Source: Macrocystis pyrifera (taxonomy: Eukaryota > Sar > Phaeophyceae > Laminariales > Laminariaceae). From it: DNA of 64,000 bases. The position numbers were made by a program, and so were the translations under genes. Below, in pieces: positions 37,201 to 41,741 of the stretch. Location: contig JASSKH010000028.1 of assembly GCA_031763025.1 (NCBI GenBank), positions 10,369,359 to 10,433,358 on the forward strand. The letters are read 5' to 3'. The notes under the pieces are model-generated. The model was not told the DNA's origin and searched no databases. It was given only the letters and a program-made list of their open reading frames with translations. Position 1 is the first letter of the stretch. Every line of letters starts with the position of its first letter.

Positions 37201-39272
37201 CACAGCAAGCTGCACAGCATGCCACACCGCACGCGGTGCCGTACAGCGCAGCGGCCTCGTACGGCTACGCCACCTCTACGGCTGCACCAGCGGCCCCGGC
37301 AACGCCAGTGACCGCACCGCCGCATGCTCCCGCCGGTTCTTCCGCAGCTGTGAGTTCGGCAGCGGCGGCGGCACGCGGCGGCACCGGCGGTAGTGGGGGC
37401 AGCGCGGCGGCTGCGGCGGCCGCTCTTTCGAGTGCCAATCAAATCCGACCACAGCTTGCCGCCGCTTCTGCCGGGCTGCCGCATGGCCTCTATGGCCAAG
37501 CGCAGACTACAACAACAGAGGTGCGTCCTTTGGTCCCAGTACCGATGCCAGTAACGACGACGGGCGGCGGCGACTGCTGCTGCGGCGGCGGCGTATCACC
37601 GCCCGACCCCAGCCCCCGCGAGACCGGCAGGTCAAGAAGGAAACACGACGGCCTCGGCGGCGGTGGCGGCTGCAGCACGGGCAGCATTGGCGGCAGCAGC
37701 TGCCGGAAGTGGTGGTGGTGGTAGCGCTAGCAATTTACCTGCCCAGCCCGCCGCTATCGCGCCCGCACCGACCGGTCCGGTTCCTTCCGCACGGACCCCT
37801 GGCCTCGTCATGCCGGGTCTTAACCTGGCAATGCCGCCCGCGGGAGTGGGCCTCTGGTTCCCAGGCCTGAACACCGCCGAACAGATGCGCGATTTCCAAG
37901 CCAAGGCGGAGAGCGCGGCGAGGGACGCCTGGGCGGCGACCGCGCGGGGCGCGGCGGGGGAGCCGCAGCCTCCGCTGCCGACACCAGCGCAGCTGGCGGC
38001 GGCCCACCACGCCGCTGTGTGGGCGGCTTCGGCCACGGCCGTGTCGAGGGCGGCGGGGGCGGCTCCGCCTGCGCCGCAAACGACGACGACGACGCCGGCT
38101 GCGTCGGCGGGGATGACAGTGATGGCGGCGGCGGGGGCGGGGGGGCGGGGGGTGGGAGGGGCAGGCGGGGTAGCGCCGGCTGACGCGGTGGTATCGCTGG
38201 CGCAGCAGCAAGCGCGGCAGGCGCCCCCCCTGTTCTCTACCGCGTTGCCTGGTGTGCGGCAGGCTGTGTTGCCTGCTGTGCTGCCTGTTGTGCTGCCTAC
38301 CACCGCCGCAGCTTCGGCTTTCACGGCGCAAGGCCACCATGGTCCCGCTGTTGCCGTTCCGGGTGTAGCGGCGGTGGCAGGGGGGGGTACGGCTGCGAGT
38401 GCAGCGGTGGTGGCGGGGGGGGGGGGGTGGCGGCAGCACCAACACCGCAGTTGCCTGACGGATCGAGCGCGAGTGCCAACACCAACACCCACGCCAACGC
38501 CCTGCCCCGGTCTGACTAAAAAATCAGAAGACTGCACCGTCGCCGCCTGGAGTGGCGAGCGGTGCCTGTTGTATTTCACGGGTGGGCCTGCGGGCTGGGG
38601 GGACTGGGAAGGGGGGGGGGGGGGGTGAGGGGTTGGGATCCATGCAGTAAAAACAAGGAGTTGTGCGGAAGCGATGGGCTGGTTGTCGTCACTTGCGCGA
38701 AGGAGTGTTGGAGAGGGCAGAGAGCTCAACCGTATTTATTTGTTCATGTTTCGGCGGCCCCGTGATTAGTCACGGCGGCTGTGTTGTACGCGGTGCGTTG
38801 TTTTGGAGGGGGGGTGTTGTCGAACCGCGAGGGTAGGTAGGGTAAGCGCTGACGGCGTGAACCAGACGGAGCGCGGTTCGTTTTGGCCGCGTGTTCTCCG
38901 CGCTGCTCCGGCTGGGAGCTGGTCGGCGAAGAACATACTGGAGGCCGCGGGACGAGGCGCGGGCGGCGCGCAGGCGGCGTCGAAGTTAACAGTCAAGGTG
39001 TACCTACCTACTCTGTACGCCAAGGGTTGATAGTACTCTCGTCTTTGTTTTTTTTTTTGTCGCCGTTTATCGCCCGATCTCGCCTTCTTGGTTTGGGTGG
39101 GTAGGCGGAGGAAGAGGCGGAGGATGAGGGCGACGGATTGACTGAAGTAAATCCGGGAAAAGCACCTTCTTTGTTCGTTTTGTTTTTTATTGTTCGTTCG
39201 GACCTTCGTGCTGGTTTGCTATGCATGGCTTCAGCGTGGAACTTCCGAGGTGGATTCCCTTGTGTCGTTTGA
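2079..39272 (+). CDS. Large bromodomain-PHD-DDT-WHIM chromatin remodelling subunit (multi-exon)
   Basis: A gene of about 36 kb whose product looks like a nuclear ISWI-type remodeller partner of the BAZ/RLT/MBD9 class. Exons with matching phase: 2079-2177, 2881-3023, 3406-3505, 4081-4303, 5691-5722 (end uncertain), 6919-7124, 8896-8993, 10489-10627, 11337-11408, 11996-12141, 12778-12879, 13670-13814, 14125-14264, 14952-15089, 15747-15864, 16665-16766, 17450-17707, 19375-20702, 21310-21478, 22788-23030, 24171-24529, 25294-26688, 29309-29458, 29990-30051, 31057-31330, 31524-31561 (weak), 31687-31774, 31904-32095, 32579-33287, 33833-33950, 35343-about 38519, then tentative 38866-38997 and 39105-39272. 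Domain order: BRD1, PHD, DDT, WHIM1, BRD2, WHIM2, polyQ, WSD, BAZ/RLT-like tail. Known of the family: DDT-WHIM modules bind the ISWI HAND-SANT-SLIDE region and measure linker DNA; bromodomains and PHD fingers read histone marks. The start codon and first exons are missing from the model. It could be two adjacent genes, but continuous phase from 2079 on argues for one. Confidence 0.8.
2305..2399. repeat. (ATT)n microsatellite
   Basis: About 32 uninterrupted ATT units in the intron between the two bromodomain-1 exons, with an imperfect ATT/ATG lead from about 2265. It creates poly-I and poly-Y pseudo-ORFs that are not genes. Confidence 0.95.
3040..3260. repeat. GTTGGT-type simple repeat
   Basis: Degenerate GTT/GGT/GTTGGT repeat starting shortly after the donor of the exon ending at 3023. 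Similar tracts recur at 3545-3745, 4895-5340 and 9010-9180, each just downstream of a splice donor or inside an intron of the same gene. Confidence 0.85.
3406..5722 (+). CDS. PHD-type zinc finger exons
   Basis: Exons 3406-3505, 4081-4303 and 5691-about 5722. Exon 3406-3505 ends with C-K-G-C. Exon 4081-4303 has C-S-S-C-E-D-E-W-H-A-V-C, the C-x2-C-x4-H-x2-C core of a PHD finger, then L-C-P. Exon 5691 supplies R-C, completing the final C-P-R-C pair. The loop between the first and second cysteine pairs is unusually long (about 45 residues, against about 8-20), so this is a divergent PHD. The LCPRC ending needs a one-base shift inside the GGC run near 4226-4250; without it the frame becomes arginine-rich and loses the last cysteine pair. 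The end of the short exon (5718 or 5722) is uncertain; 5722 matches the phase of the next exon. Confidence 0.65.
4226..4890 (+). repeat. Degenerate tandem copies of the PHD exon 3' half
   Basis: Units of about 170-200 bp, starting in the exon at 4226 and then running through the intron near 4440-4560, 4615-4710 and, more decayed, 4770-4810 and 4855-4885. Each has a TGCC-x-GCCGTGGAAACC-type block, a GGC/GCG run, GACAACGGC.TCCTTG, GGCCGGCC.TTTTTGTG and CCCAG. The second copy still reads H-A-V-x3-P followed by A-T-T-A-S-L-E in the same frame as the exon. This looks like partial exon duplication, not independent exons. Confidence 0.75.
5820..6125 (+). repeat. Three degenerate tandem units
   Basis: Three units near 5822-5900, 5920-6000 and 6053-6125 share CGCA(C/G)TTTCAGC..., CCTGCC-GGGTTTCAG(CTTAGAGGTGA), then (A/G)CGTGGTTG. 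Each contains CAG and GGTGAG sites that look like splice signals, but no conserved frame was seen. A G-run (5896-5916) lies between units 1 and 2. Confidence 0.6.
6447..6901 (+). mobile_element. Nested C-tailed retroposon cluster
   Basis: Head-to-tail array on one strand. First comes a 5'-truncated copy of the LINE 3' end (family B, about 6447-6590, ending AATGAGTAC plus C-run). Then two short family-A copies (about 6583-6669 and 6670-6736) and a longer family-A copy (about 6737-6901) whose tail is an uninterrupted C-run of about 45 bases (6857-6901). Each later copy starts right after the C-run of the previous one. The cluster ends 18 bases before the exon at 6919. Confidence 0.8.
6919..10627 (+). 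CDS. Linker exons between PHD and DDT (6919-7124, 8896-8993, 10489-10627)
   Basis: Exon 6919-7124 is Ala-rich, then reads a better-conserved-looking segment around Q-V-F-L-T-P-T-G-A-V-V-V-G-F-P. Exon 8896-8993 contains DVFFTVPGQSG and AYYLAVAGFD; its only phase-compatible donor is GC (ACAG|GCGAGC), because the open frame meets a stop just beyond. Joining it to 10489-10627 gives a continuous frame through G-L-M-M-P-D-L-K-N to L-Y-V-I-K at a GTACGG donor. I do not recognise a domain. Intron 7125-8895 holds a MITE, a minisatellite and a SINE cluster. Confidence 0.65.
7395..7503. mobile_element. 109-bp TA-flanked MITE, copy 2
   Basis: Same family as 1264-1372: TATTACGGGGG start, CCCCCGTAATA end, AT-rich core with the conserved AATATTTGGTCC block. 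It lies in the intron downstream of the exon ending at 7124. Confidence 0.85.
7540..8130. repeat. Degenerate minisatellite, about 60-bp unit
   Basis: About nine or ten diverged units containing CCCCGAAACGTGGGTGCA, TCTATCCCACTCTA and TT(C)CAAGTA.GTAGGCTGTCCC. A single related unit appears at about 15290-15340 in another intron of the same gene. No coding potential. Confidence 0.7.
8500..8856 (+). mobile_element. Three head-to-tail SINE-like (family A) copies
   Basis: C-run, copy (about 8521-8566), C-run, copy (about 8571-8668), C-run, copy (about 8690-8850), C-run. All are on the plus strand, 5'-truncated to different lengths, and share the CGACTACGGCCATGCATGA-type 3' end before the C tail. 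They sit just upstream of the exon at 8896. Confidence 0.8.
9341..9450. mobile_element. 109-bp TA-flanked MITE, copy 3
   Basis: TATTACGGGGG to CCCCCGTAATA with the conserved ACTAACAATATTTGGTCC core. Its 5' half is more diverged than in copies 1 and 4. It is in the intron between 8993 and 10489, after a long GTTGGT repeat (9010-9330). Confidence 0.85.
9506..9707 (+). repeat. Perfect 101-bp tandem duplication with TGACGTCA
   Basis: Two apparently identical 101-bp units (9506-9606, 9607-about 9707), each starting AGTGTGCCGACTTTGTC and ending GGCCTCTCCGTTCC. Each unit contains GATGACGTCAGC, the palindromic core bound by CREB/ATF-type bZIP proteins. Lack of visible divergence suggests a recent duplication or an assembly artefact. 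No coding role seen. Confidence 0.85.
10330..10409 (+). mobile_element. 5'-truncated LINE 3' end (family B)
   Basis: About 80 bp matching the 3' end of the retrotransposon at 27258-28729: AAAGGGATGCGTGGTCA, CTAAGGCAAGCAACCAATGAG, then a C-run (about 10397-10408). It lies about 80 bp upstream of the exon at 10489. Confidence 0.75.
11337..12879 (+). CDS. Coiled-coil-like linker exons upstream of DDT
   Basis: Exons 11337-11408, 11996-12141 and 12778-12879. The first (24 codons) is charged and helical with Q-Q-E-D-V-E-K-A. The second is rich in R, E and A (L-A-E-E-R-W-Y-W, then A-A-R-E-Q-A-L-E-R-H). The third is Ser/Pro-rich and runs directly into the DDT exon in phase 2. All donors are GT and lengths keep frame. 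The intron at 11409-11995 carries CAG/GCA-type repeats that give false Ser/Gly-rich ORFs. Confidence 0.75.
13400..13660. repeat. CCAAC/CCTAACC-type degenerate repeat
   Basis: Irregular C/A-rich repeat of CCAACC, CCTAACC, CCCAACCC and CCTAGCC blocks, serving as the pyrimidine-poor lead into the DDT exon's acceptor at 13669. It resembles telomeric repeats only loosely and shows no fixed unit. Confidence 0.7.
13670..14264 (+). CDS. DDT domain (two exons)
   Basis: Exons 13670-13814 and 14125-14264, phase 2 in, 0 between, 2 out. The first reads S-L-M-A-W-D-F-L-S-S-S-R-D-L-L-G-F, matching the DDT pattern of a hydrophobic helix with W/F-x-F-L then F/S-x-D-x-L. The second has F-S-E-A-C-M-L-L-T-K-L-L-L and V-R-D-V-L-R, the third DDT helix. 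DDT domains are DNA- and remodeller-binding three-helix modules found with WHIM motifs in BAZ, RLT and MBD9-type proteins. The acceptor at 14124 follows a CCCT run. Confidence 0.85.
14817..14884 (+). mobile_element. Short SINE-like (family A) 3' end
   Basis: CGACTACGACCATGCATGACACGAG followed by a C-run (about 14869-14884), matching only the last about 55 bp of family A. It lies about 70 bp before the WHIM1-like exon at 14952. Confidence 0.65.
14952..15089 (+). CDS. WHIM1-like exon
   Basis: 46 codons, phase 2 to phase 2. The key block is R-P-I-N-L-L-T-W-P-E-V, which fits the 'LTW-x-E-I/V-L' signature of WHIM1 following DDT in RLT and BAZ proteins. WHIM1 packs with DDT to contact linker DNA. 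It continues in frame into the second bromodomain exon at 15747, an order I do not know from described DDT proteins. The acceptor used (TGAGCAG) is weak in pyrimidines. Confidence 0.7.
15747..17707 (+). CDS. Bromodomain 2 (three exons)
   Basis: Exons 15747-15864, 16665-16766 and 17450-17707, all phase 0 at internal joins. Exon 1 gives helix Z and the ZA loop (A-A-A-F-V-R-P-V-D then V-P-G-Y, ending S-R-P-M-D-L). Exon 2 opens S-T-V-R-R-R-L and carries D-D-L-R-L-V-W-S-N-A-M-A-F-N with the conserved Asn. Exon 3 supplies helix C (F-W-H-A-A-D-S-L) followed by an Ala/Gly/Ser-rich tail. Exon 3 has no good GT donor in phase; AAG|GCGAGT at 17707 fits a GC-AG intron and keeps phase 0 into 19375. This is a complete bromodomain by motif content. 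Confidence 0.85.
15931..16018. mobile_element. Palindromic MITE, second family, copy 1
   Basis: Near-perfect inverted repeat: ATACCACTCTGACCGGAAAT and its reverse (TATTTTCGGTCCGAGTGGT) flank a core with GATATC. A related element is at 57874-57966. It lies in the intron after the first exon of bromodomain 2. Confidence 0.7.
16935..17043. mobile_element. 109-bp TA-flanked MITE, copy 4
   Basis: TATTACGGAGGTCCATAGT start and ACTATGGACCCCCGTAATA end, so its inverted ends match each other well over about 19 bp. It sits in the bromodomain-2 intron. Confidence 0.85.
17790..18062. repeat. Minisatellite with GGTACCCGGGTACC-like units
   Basis: About eight units of about 33 bp built from TGATACTCGGGTAGGTACCCGGGTACCCCCCAGAG variants. 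The internal GGTACCCGGGTACC stretch is itself a palindrome, so the tract could form hairpins. It begins about 80 bp downstream of the exon ending at 17707. Confidence 0.85.
18430..18546 (-). mobile_element. SINE-like (family A) fragment, reverse
   Basis: Reverse-strand match to the family A 3' region: GGCCGTAGTCGTATGACCAT, CATCCCTACAATGC.GGGACGGAGCA and GTCGGGTTTT. It is more diverged than other copies, and only a short G-run precedes it. Confidence 0.65.
19375..21478 (+). CDS. Ala/Gly-rich exon ending in WHIM2-like region, plus coiled-coil exon
   Basis: Exon 19375-20702 starts at a GCAG acceptor and encodes low-complexity Ala/Gly/Thr sequence. It then has a segment with L-D-P-I-S-M-H-P-A-F and G-L-W-D-P-T-A-V-H-P-V-Y-F, and ends in W-S-T-E-E-R-A-T-V-L-G-L-L-C-D, which resembles WHIM2 of RLT/BAZ proteins. 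Exon 21310-21478 continues with a charged helix (E-L-Q-K-K-D-L-E-V-A-R-E-K-E-E-K), as expected after WHIM2. The long exon changes frame twice: at the (GA)n run 20041-20058 and at the 11-G run 20585-20595. Both changes together leave length divisible by three with phase 0 at both ends, so repeat-length errors are likely. Next comes a minisatellite at the very donor. Confidence 0.7.
21164..21232. repeat. (CT)n microsatellite
   Basis: Long CT tract upstream of the acceptor at 21309; it forms the pyrimidine tract of that intron end. Confidence 0.9.
21479..21890. repeat. Minisatellite starting at a splice donor
   Basis: About 13 units of about 30 bp of the form GTACGGTAACCATTGTACCCGCA(A)GTG, with variants. 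The first unit begins with the GTACGG donor of the exon ending at 21478, so every unit carries a copy of a donor-like CAGGTACGGTA or CAAGTACGGTA site. Confidence 0.85.
22788..24529 (+). CDS. Cys-containing exon and acidic/Ala-rich exon
   Basis: Exon 22788-23030 is phase 1 to phase 1 and reads G-G-G-I-C-C-L-C-G-G-G, then L-V-P-P-E-L-K-S-L-P-A-K-L-L-P-R-F, ending Gly-rich at a GTGAGA donor. Exon 24171-24529 begins after CTTTCAG, contains D-D-S-D-D-S-E-E-G-S-E-D-E-E-G-D-G (acidic) and ends R-L-W-R-A-R-Y-L-A-M-R-D at GTAAGA. No domain is recognised; the acidic stretch is typical of chromatin proteins. An earlier G-run donor (near 22970) is an alternative end for the first exon. Confidence 0.7.
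23235..23290 (-). mobile_element. SINE-like (family A) 3' stub, reverse
   Basis: A G-run (about 23239-23257) followed by GTACTCGGTATCATGCATGACCGTAATCGTAT, the reverse of the family A 3' end and C tail. Only about 35 bp of element remain. Confidence 0.6.
24840..25150. other. AT-rich intronic island
   Basis: About 300 bp of much higher AT content than surroundings, with ATTTTATACTTTTTAAAACC and similar stretches, in the intron before the polyQ exon. No ORF, RNA or repeat relation recognised; it may be a decayed mobile element. Confidence 0.5.
25294..26688 (+). CDS. Polyglutamine exon of the chromatin gene
   Basis: 465 codons, phase 0 at both ends, acceptor GTGACAG, donor CTACAG|GTGTGG. It starts with a basic helix (E-R-R-L-R-R-R-E-E-R) and an aromatic/Pro segment (Y-A-Y-P-Q-F-I-N-P-P-A-P-Q-R-Y). 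Next come about 170 residues that are mostly Gln with interspersed L, K and R, then Ala/Thr/Ser-rich sequence, and it ends acidic (D-V-D-S-D-M-D-D-E-E-L). The CAG/CAA mix with Leu every few residues suggests a long coiled-coil-prone Q-rich region rather than pure polyQ. The opposite strand gives poly-Cys and poly-Ala pseudo-ORFs. Confidence 0.85.
26702..27200 (-). mobile_element. Near full-length SINE-like (family A) element, reverse
   Basis: Begins (as read on plus) with a G-run (about 26717-26747) that is the C tail. Then come CATGCATGGCCGTAGTCGTA, the CTACAATGCCGGGACGGAGC block, the GCGAAGCGCC block, GGATGACAGCTTCAATGAAT, and an upstream half with CCTCTTGGGTGCCTTACCAT, the CCGCCAAAAAAAAAAAA run and CCTGGTTGTCTAGCTCA. 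The same upstream half is found at 34370-34590 and 43190-43360, so the intact element is about 460-500 bp. It starts 14 bp after the polyQ exon donor. Confidence 0.8.
27258..28729 (-). mobile_element. Degenerate non-LTR retrotransposon (reverse transcriptase C-terminal half)
   Basis: On the minus strand, 28714 down to 28280 reads G-C-T-V-S-P-N-L-F-K-I-Y-I-S-D-L then G-L-M-F-A-D-D-F, the [FY]xDD active site of a LINE reverse transcriptase. A frameshift follows, then 28263-27601 encodes the thumb/C-terminal region ending in C-P-C-G, after which a TAG interrupts a further H-I-V-G-G-C-E stretch (zinc-knuckle-like). The coding sequence resumes at 27473-27279 and stops beside the 3' motif. The 3' end is ACAAATGAGTACG plus a C-run (a G-run on plus, about 27258-27273). 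The 5' end is truncated next to a C-run (G-run 28720-28728). At least three disabling changes make it a pseudo-element. It sits antisense in an intron of the large gene. Confidence 0.9.
29309..31330 (+). CDS. WSD/WHIM3 domain exons
   Basis: Exons 29309-29458, 29990-30051 and 31057-31330. The first (50 codons) has R-P-L-G-R-D-R-Y-G-N-E-Y-W-R-F, the signature of the WSD (WHIM2/3) motif of BAZ1A, WSTF, Itc1 and RLT, then W-W-G-L-Y-D-G-P-E-K. The second gives I-Q-E-L-V-R-S-L-D-I-R-I-D-G-E-R-R-L, matching the 'SLDxRGxRExxL' segment that follows. The third reads L-H-E-A-V-D-V-W-G-I-S-E-K-L, then a Gly-rich insert and a basic helix. Phases 0/0/2/0 all agree. The 2.6-kb intron before it holds the LINE and a SINE copy. 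Confidence 0.85.
31524..33950 (+). CDS. Exons between WSD and the C-terminal exon
   Basis: 31524-31561 is a small candidate exon that repairs phase. Then 31687-31774 (R-M-L-Y-D-S-L-D-I-S-N-G-D-E-K-R-F), 31904-32095 (64 codons, helical, D-S-W-L-E-M-E-K-Q-A-F-E-D-F-L), 32579-33287 and 33833-33950 (M-P-G-F-D-E-D-D-L-N-T-S-R-T-Y-W-E-P). Exon 32579-33287 is open except for one break at the 13-G run 32996-33008; one extra base there restores the frame and gives the phase needed by the next exon. No domain is recognised; the Ala-rich helices look like BAZ/RLT linker sequence. Confidence 0.65.
34365..34830 (+). mobile_element. Full-length SINE-like (family A) element, forward
   Basis: Starts near GAGCTAGACAGCCAGGGTACCG, has the poly-T/TTTTTTTGCG stretch, GGTAAGGCACCCACGAGG, TGTCTCTGGAAGTG, AATTGATGCTGTCATCC, GCGCTTCGCGCTTGGTGCAAG and the CGACTACGGCCATGCGTGATAATGA 3' end, then a C-run (about 34819-34828). 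A 35-C tract (34264-34298) lies about 65 bp upstream. It lies in the intron before the large C-terminal exon. Confidence 0.8.
35343..38519 (+). CDS. Large low-complexity C-terminal exon with BAZ/RLT-like motif
   Basis: Opens after GGTTCAG (V-E-M-L-A-V-A-L-C-L-P). About 400 residues are Ala/Glu/Pro-rich with an E-P repeat (P-E-P-E-P-E-P). Then M-D-L-E-D-W-R-E-R-V-R-R-A-E-T-T-E-G-L-A-N-L-A-L-E-L-D and F-A-L-D-R-A-L-R-W-D-F-I match the 'W-x-x-x-L...L-x-x-A-I-x-W-D' tail that follows WSD in BAZ/RLT proteins. A Cys cluster follows (C-P-A-S-P-L-C-T-R-P-C-M-H-K-G-K-C), then an A-Q-H-A-A-Q repeat at 37050-37230 and Ala-rich sequence. Frame changes near 37565 (one base too many in a GGC stretch) and possibly at the G-run near 38410-38426. 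After the latter, one frame ends with a TAA at 38517-38519, taken here as the likely stop; another stays open to 38628. Confidence 0.7.
38866..39272 (+). CDS. Possible last exons of the chromatin gene
   Basis: 38866-38997 (phase 0) reads W-S-A-K-N-I-L-E-A-A-G-R then K-L-T-V-K at a GTGTAC donor. 39105-39272 starts at GGGTAG and opens with A-E-E-E-A-E-D-E-G-D-G before a TGA. Splice signals are acceptable, but the link to the preceding exon is not fixed by phase, and an upstream stop at 38519 would make these untranslated or unrelated. Confidence 0.3.
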
Positions 39273-41741
39273 GGCGTGTTTTCTTTCGTGTTCCGTCTTG
39301 TTGGGGCTTGGGTGTTGAGGGTGTATTTTTTCTTTGTTTTCCGCCTGGGTTCGTGTTGGAGTGGGGGGGAAAAAAGCAAGCGGGGGAAGAGAAGAGAAGC
39401 AGTTCGACGGCGACACCAGTTTCAGAGGGTTCGTTGATCGTTGCCATCGCCAAAATGTCGGGAGGTGTTTCGTGGGTGTGTTTTGTGTGCCCGTGTGCAA
39501 AACTATTATATTAAACCAGCCGCCGCGTATTTTACCACACCAAGTGAAACGAGAAGAAAGCTAAATACGGGTGATGCGTACGCCCGAGGTCTACATCACG
39601 GGCGGGCGGGCGGGCCCACGCCCACGAGCCCACTGCTGTAGTGGCATCCTGCCTCTTCGCTTCTCTCTTTTATTGCGGGAGCATGTTTTGCATCATCCGA
39701 AAAGTTGCGGGAATATTTTGCATCATCTGACACGTTGGGGGAATAATTTTCGCATGCGGTATGTTGCTGTAAAATGTTTTCATATATAGTCGTACAGATT
39801 ACGATATACTGCTGTAGATATTTCTACAGTAGTGCAGATCTTAGTCTCCCGTTATGAGATGCTGTGCAGGATTTGCATAGTCAGATCCAACCCAGCAAAG
39901 ATCTCCTTAAATCATGCCGGTTATACGGCTCCCACCCGGCAACATGAGCTACCAGGTATACTGTTAGATCATATTGTAGAGCAGGGCAAGCGTTGCCCTG
40001 CTGTTCCCTAGGTGTTACCATTTAATACAAGGTTGGACGGAGGTATGGAAGTTTCAGGGATTGGTCGGGCTTGAAAAAACGGCCAAAAAACAGGAACGAT
40101 ACGTTCGCAACACGTCGGCCAGAAACAATTAACAACATGCGCAATTGGGGTAGGAGCGAAAAATAGCACGATAACAGCAGTATACTGCAGAGGTCAGGTG
40201 CATTTTGGGTAGGAATGAAAATTTGCAGCAGCGACACGAGAACGACATGCTGCAAAACAAAAAAGTCGGCAGAGTGCAAGTGCGCAGTCATCCGGACTCA
40301 GTCGTTGACTCGCGAATACCAGTCATTTCCAAGTACCGAGTCCAAGAGTACGTCAAAGTACTGAAACGACAGAGTCCTCGTGAGTCTCAAGGGTACGAGA
40401 GGCTGAAATCACTGAGTACTCGCGAGTCTCATGGGGTACTTAAAATTCGAAATATAAATCCAAAGCATAATATTACAGTCGAATCGCGCTATACTGTTAG
40501 ATCATACCTGGTATAGATCAGGAATTCATCTGCCCTGAAAAATCTAGACCAAGCGGAAATCCATTATCTGTTTGATGTCTCAAAATGTGGCGTCGATAAG
40601 TTGAGGCAATTTTTACGAAGCAGCATCCAATAGGTCGCCGTAACATGTTACGTCCAACAAGTTGCGGTAGCACTTTGCATCCTACTAGGTTGCTGGGAGG
40701 TATTTTAGGATTGTGCATCCGATATACCCCTCCGACACTCTTGTACGCAGTACGTAGCCCCCTGTCTCAATATCTCAACAGGGCGGAAGAAGAGCAAAAA
40801 AATACCCTGCTGTACGGAAAAACAGCAACAGTAGAAACCTTACAATAAAAAAACTGGACCCGCCCACTACGCAGCCTTGGCGTTCTCCCGTCTCATATAT
40901 ATCCAGAGCAACGAAACGCCTCACACACCATGCAACGCGTGAGCTAAGATAGCACACCCCCTCAGACGAAGTTCCGAGCTGGTTGATTCTCTTGACGACC
41001 GGGAGAGTGATAAACGACGAGCGACGCGTCCCCACCATTTCCGTTGTGTGCGTGCATCCCAATCTTTAGGAGAAAATCGGGCCTGACAATCGTCCCACGC
41101 AGTGAGTGTGTTGCCTTGCGCGTAGTACAGCACCTGGGATTTGCAGTGGGGCTCCTTCTTGTGCCTCCTCAACACAACGGGCTGAATCACGGCAGCGTGA
41201 AATACAGACACACGCACACTCACCCACCCACCTACCCACCCAACGCACACCCATGCACACACCCACACACTCACACAGCAGCACGAGCGGGAAGCAGTCG
41301 CGAACTAAAACAACCCGCCGACCGAGGGGCAGGACCGACCTTTTCTCCGTTTGCCGTGTCTTCCTCTCGTTGCCTCTCTTCGTCTTCGCGCACGGCTAAC
41401 AATAAAGCAAGGTCATGGAAAAAAAAAACTCAACAATCCTAAAACTAACGGCCGGGCATACACGGGGTGCAAGGGAGTGTTCTCCCTCCCTGTTCCTCCG
41501 AGAATGCAACGCGCCCGCAGATCAATCAATCAATCAATCAACCAACCAACTAACAAAAAAAAACTAAATCAATCATATAACAATTCCGTTATACGCCCTT
41601 CTTGCTGTTATTCGAAGCGAACAGCCCCGGGGCGGGGCAGAGGGAAGCTCCCCTCCTCCCAACCCCAACCCCTGTACCCACAAAATCTTCAACCACCTGT
41701 CCACAGCTGTCACTACTACTCGTTGCCACTGACATATACTA
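39273..41741. other. Convergent intergenic region
   Basis: Lies between the 3' ends of the chromatin gene and the ubinuclein-like gene. It holds a member of a dispersed repeat (39877-39958), a stretch of GAGTACT/AGTACTC-like inverted words (40280-40480), a CACA/CCACC simple repeat (41210-41285) and short A-runs. No coding exon or RNA gene was recognised. Confidence 0.5.
39877..39958 (+). repeat. Dispersed repeat family C, copy 1
   Basis: Contains CAGATCCAACCCAG, GCCGGTTATACGGCTCCCAC and CCGGCAACATGAGCT. Two longer relatives occur at about 44825-44945 and 48285-48420. Family nature is unknown; the CCGG...CCGGC block can fold into a small hairpin. Confidence 0.6.
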
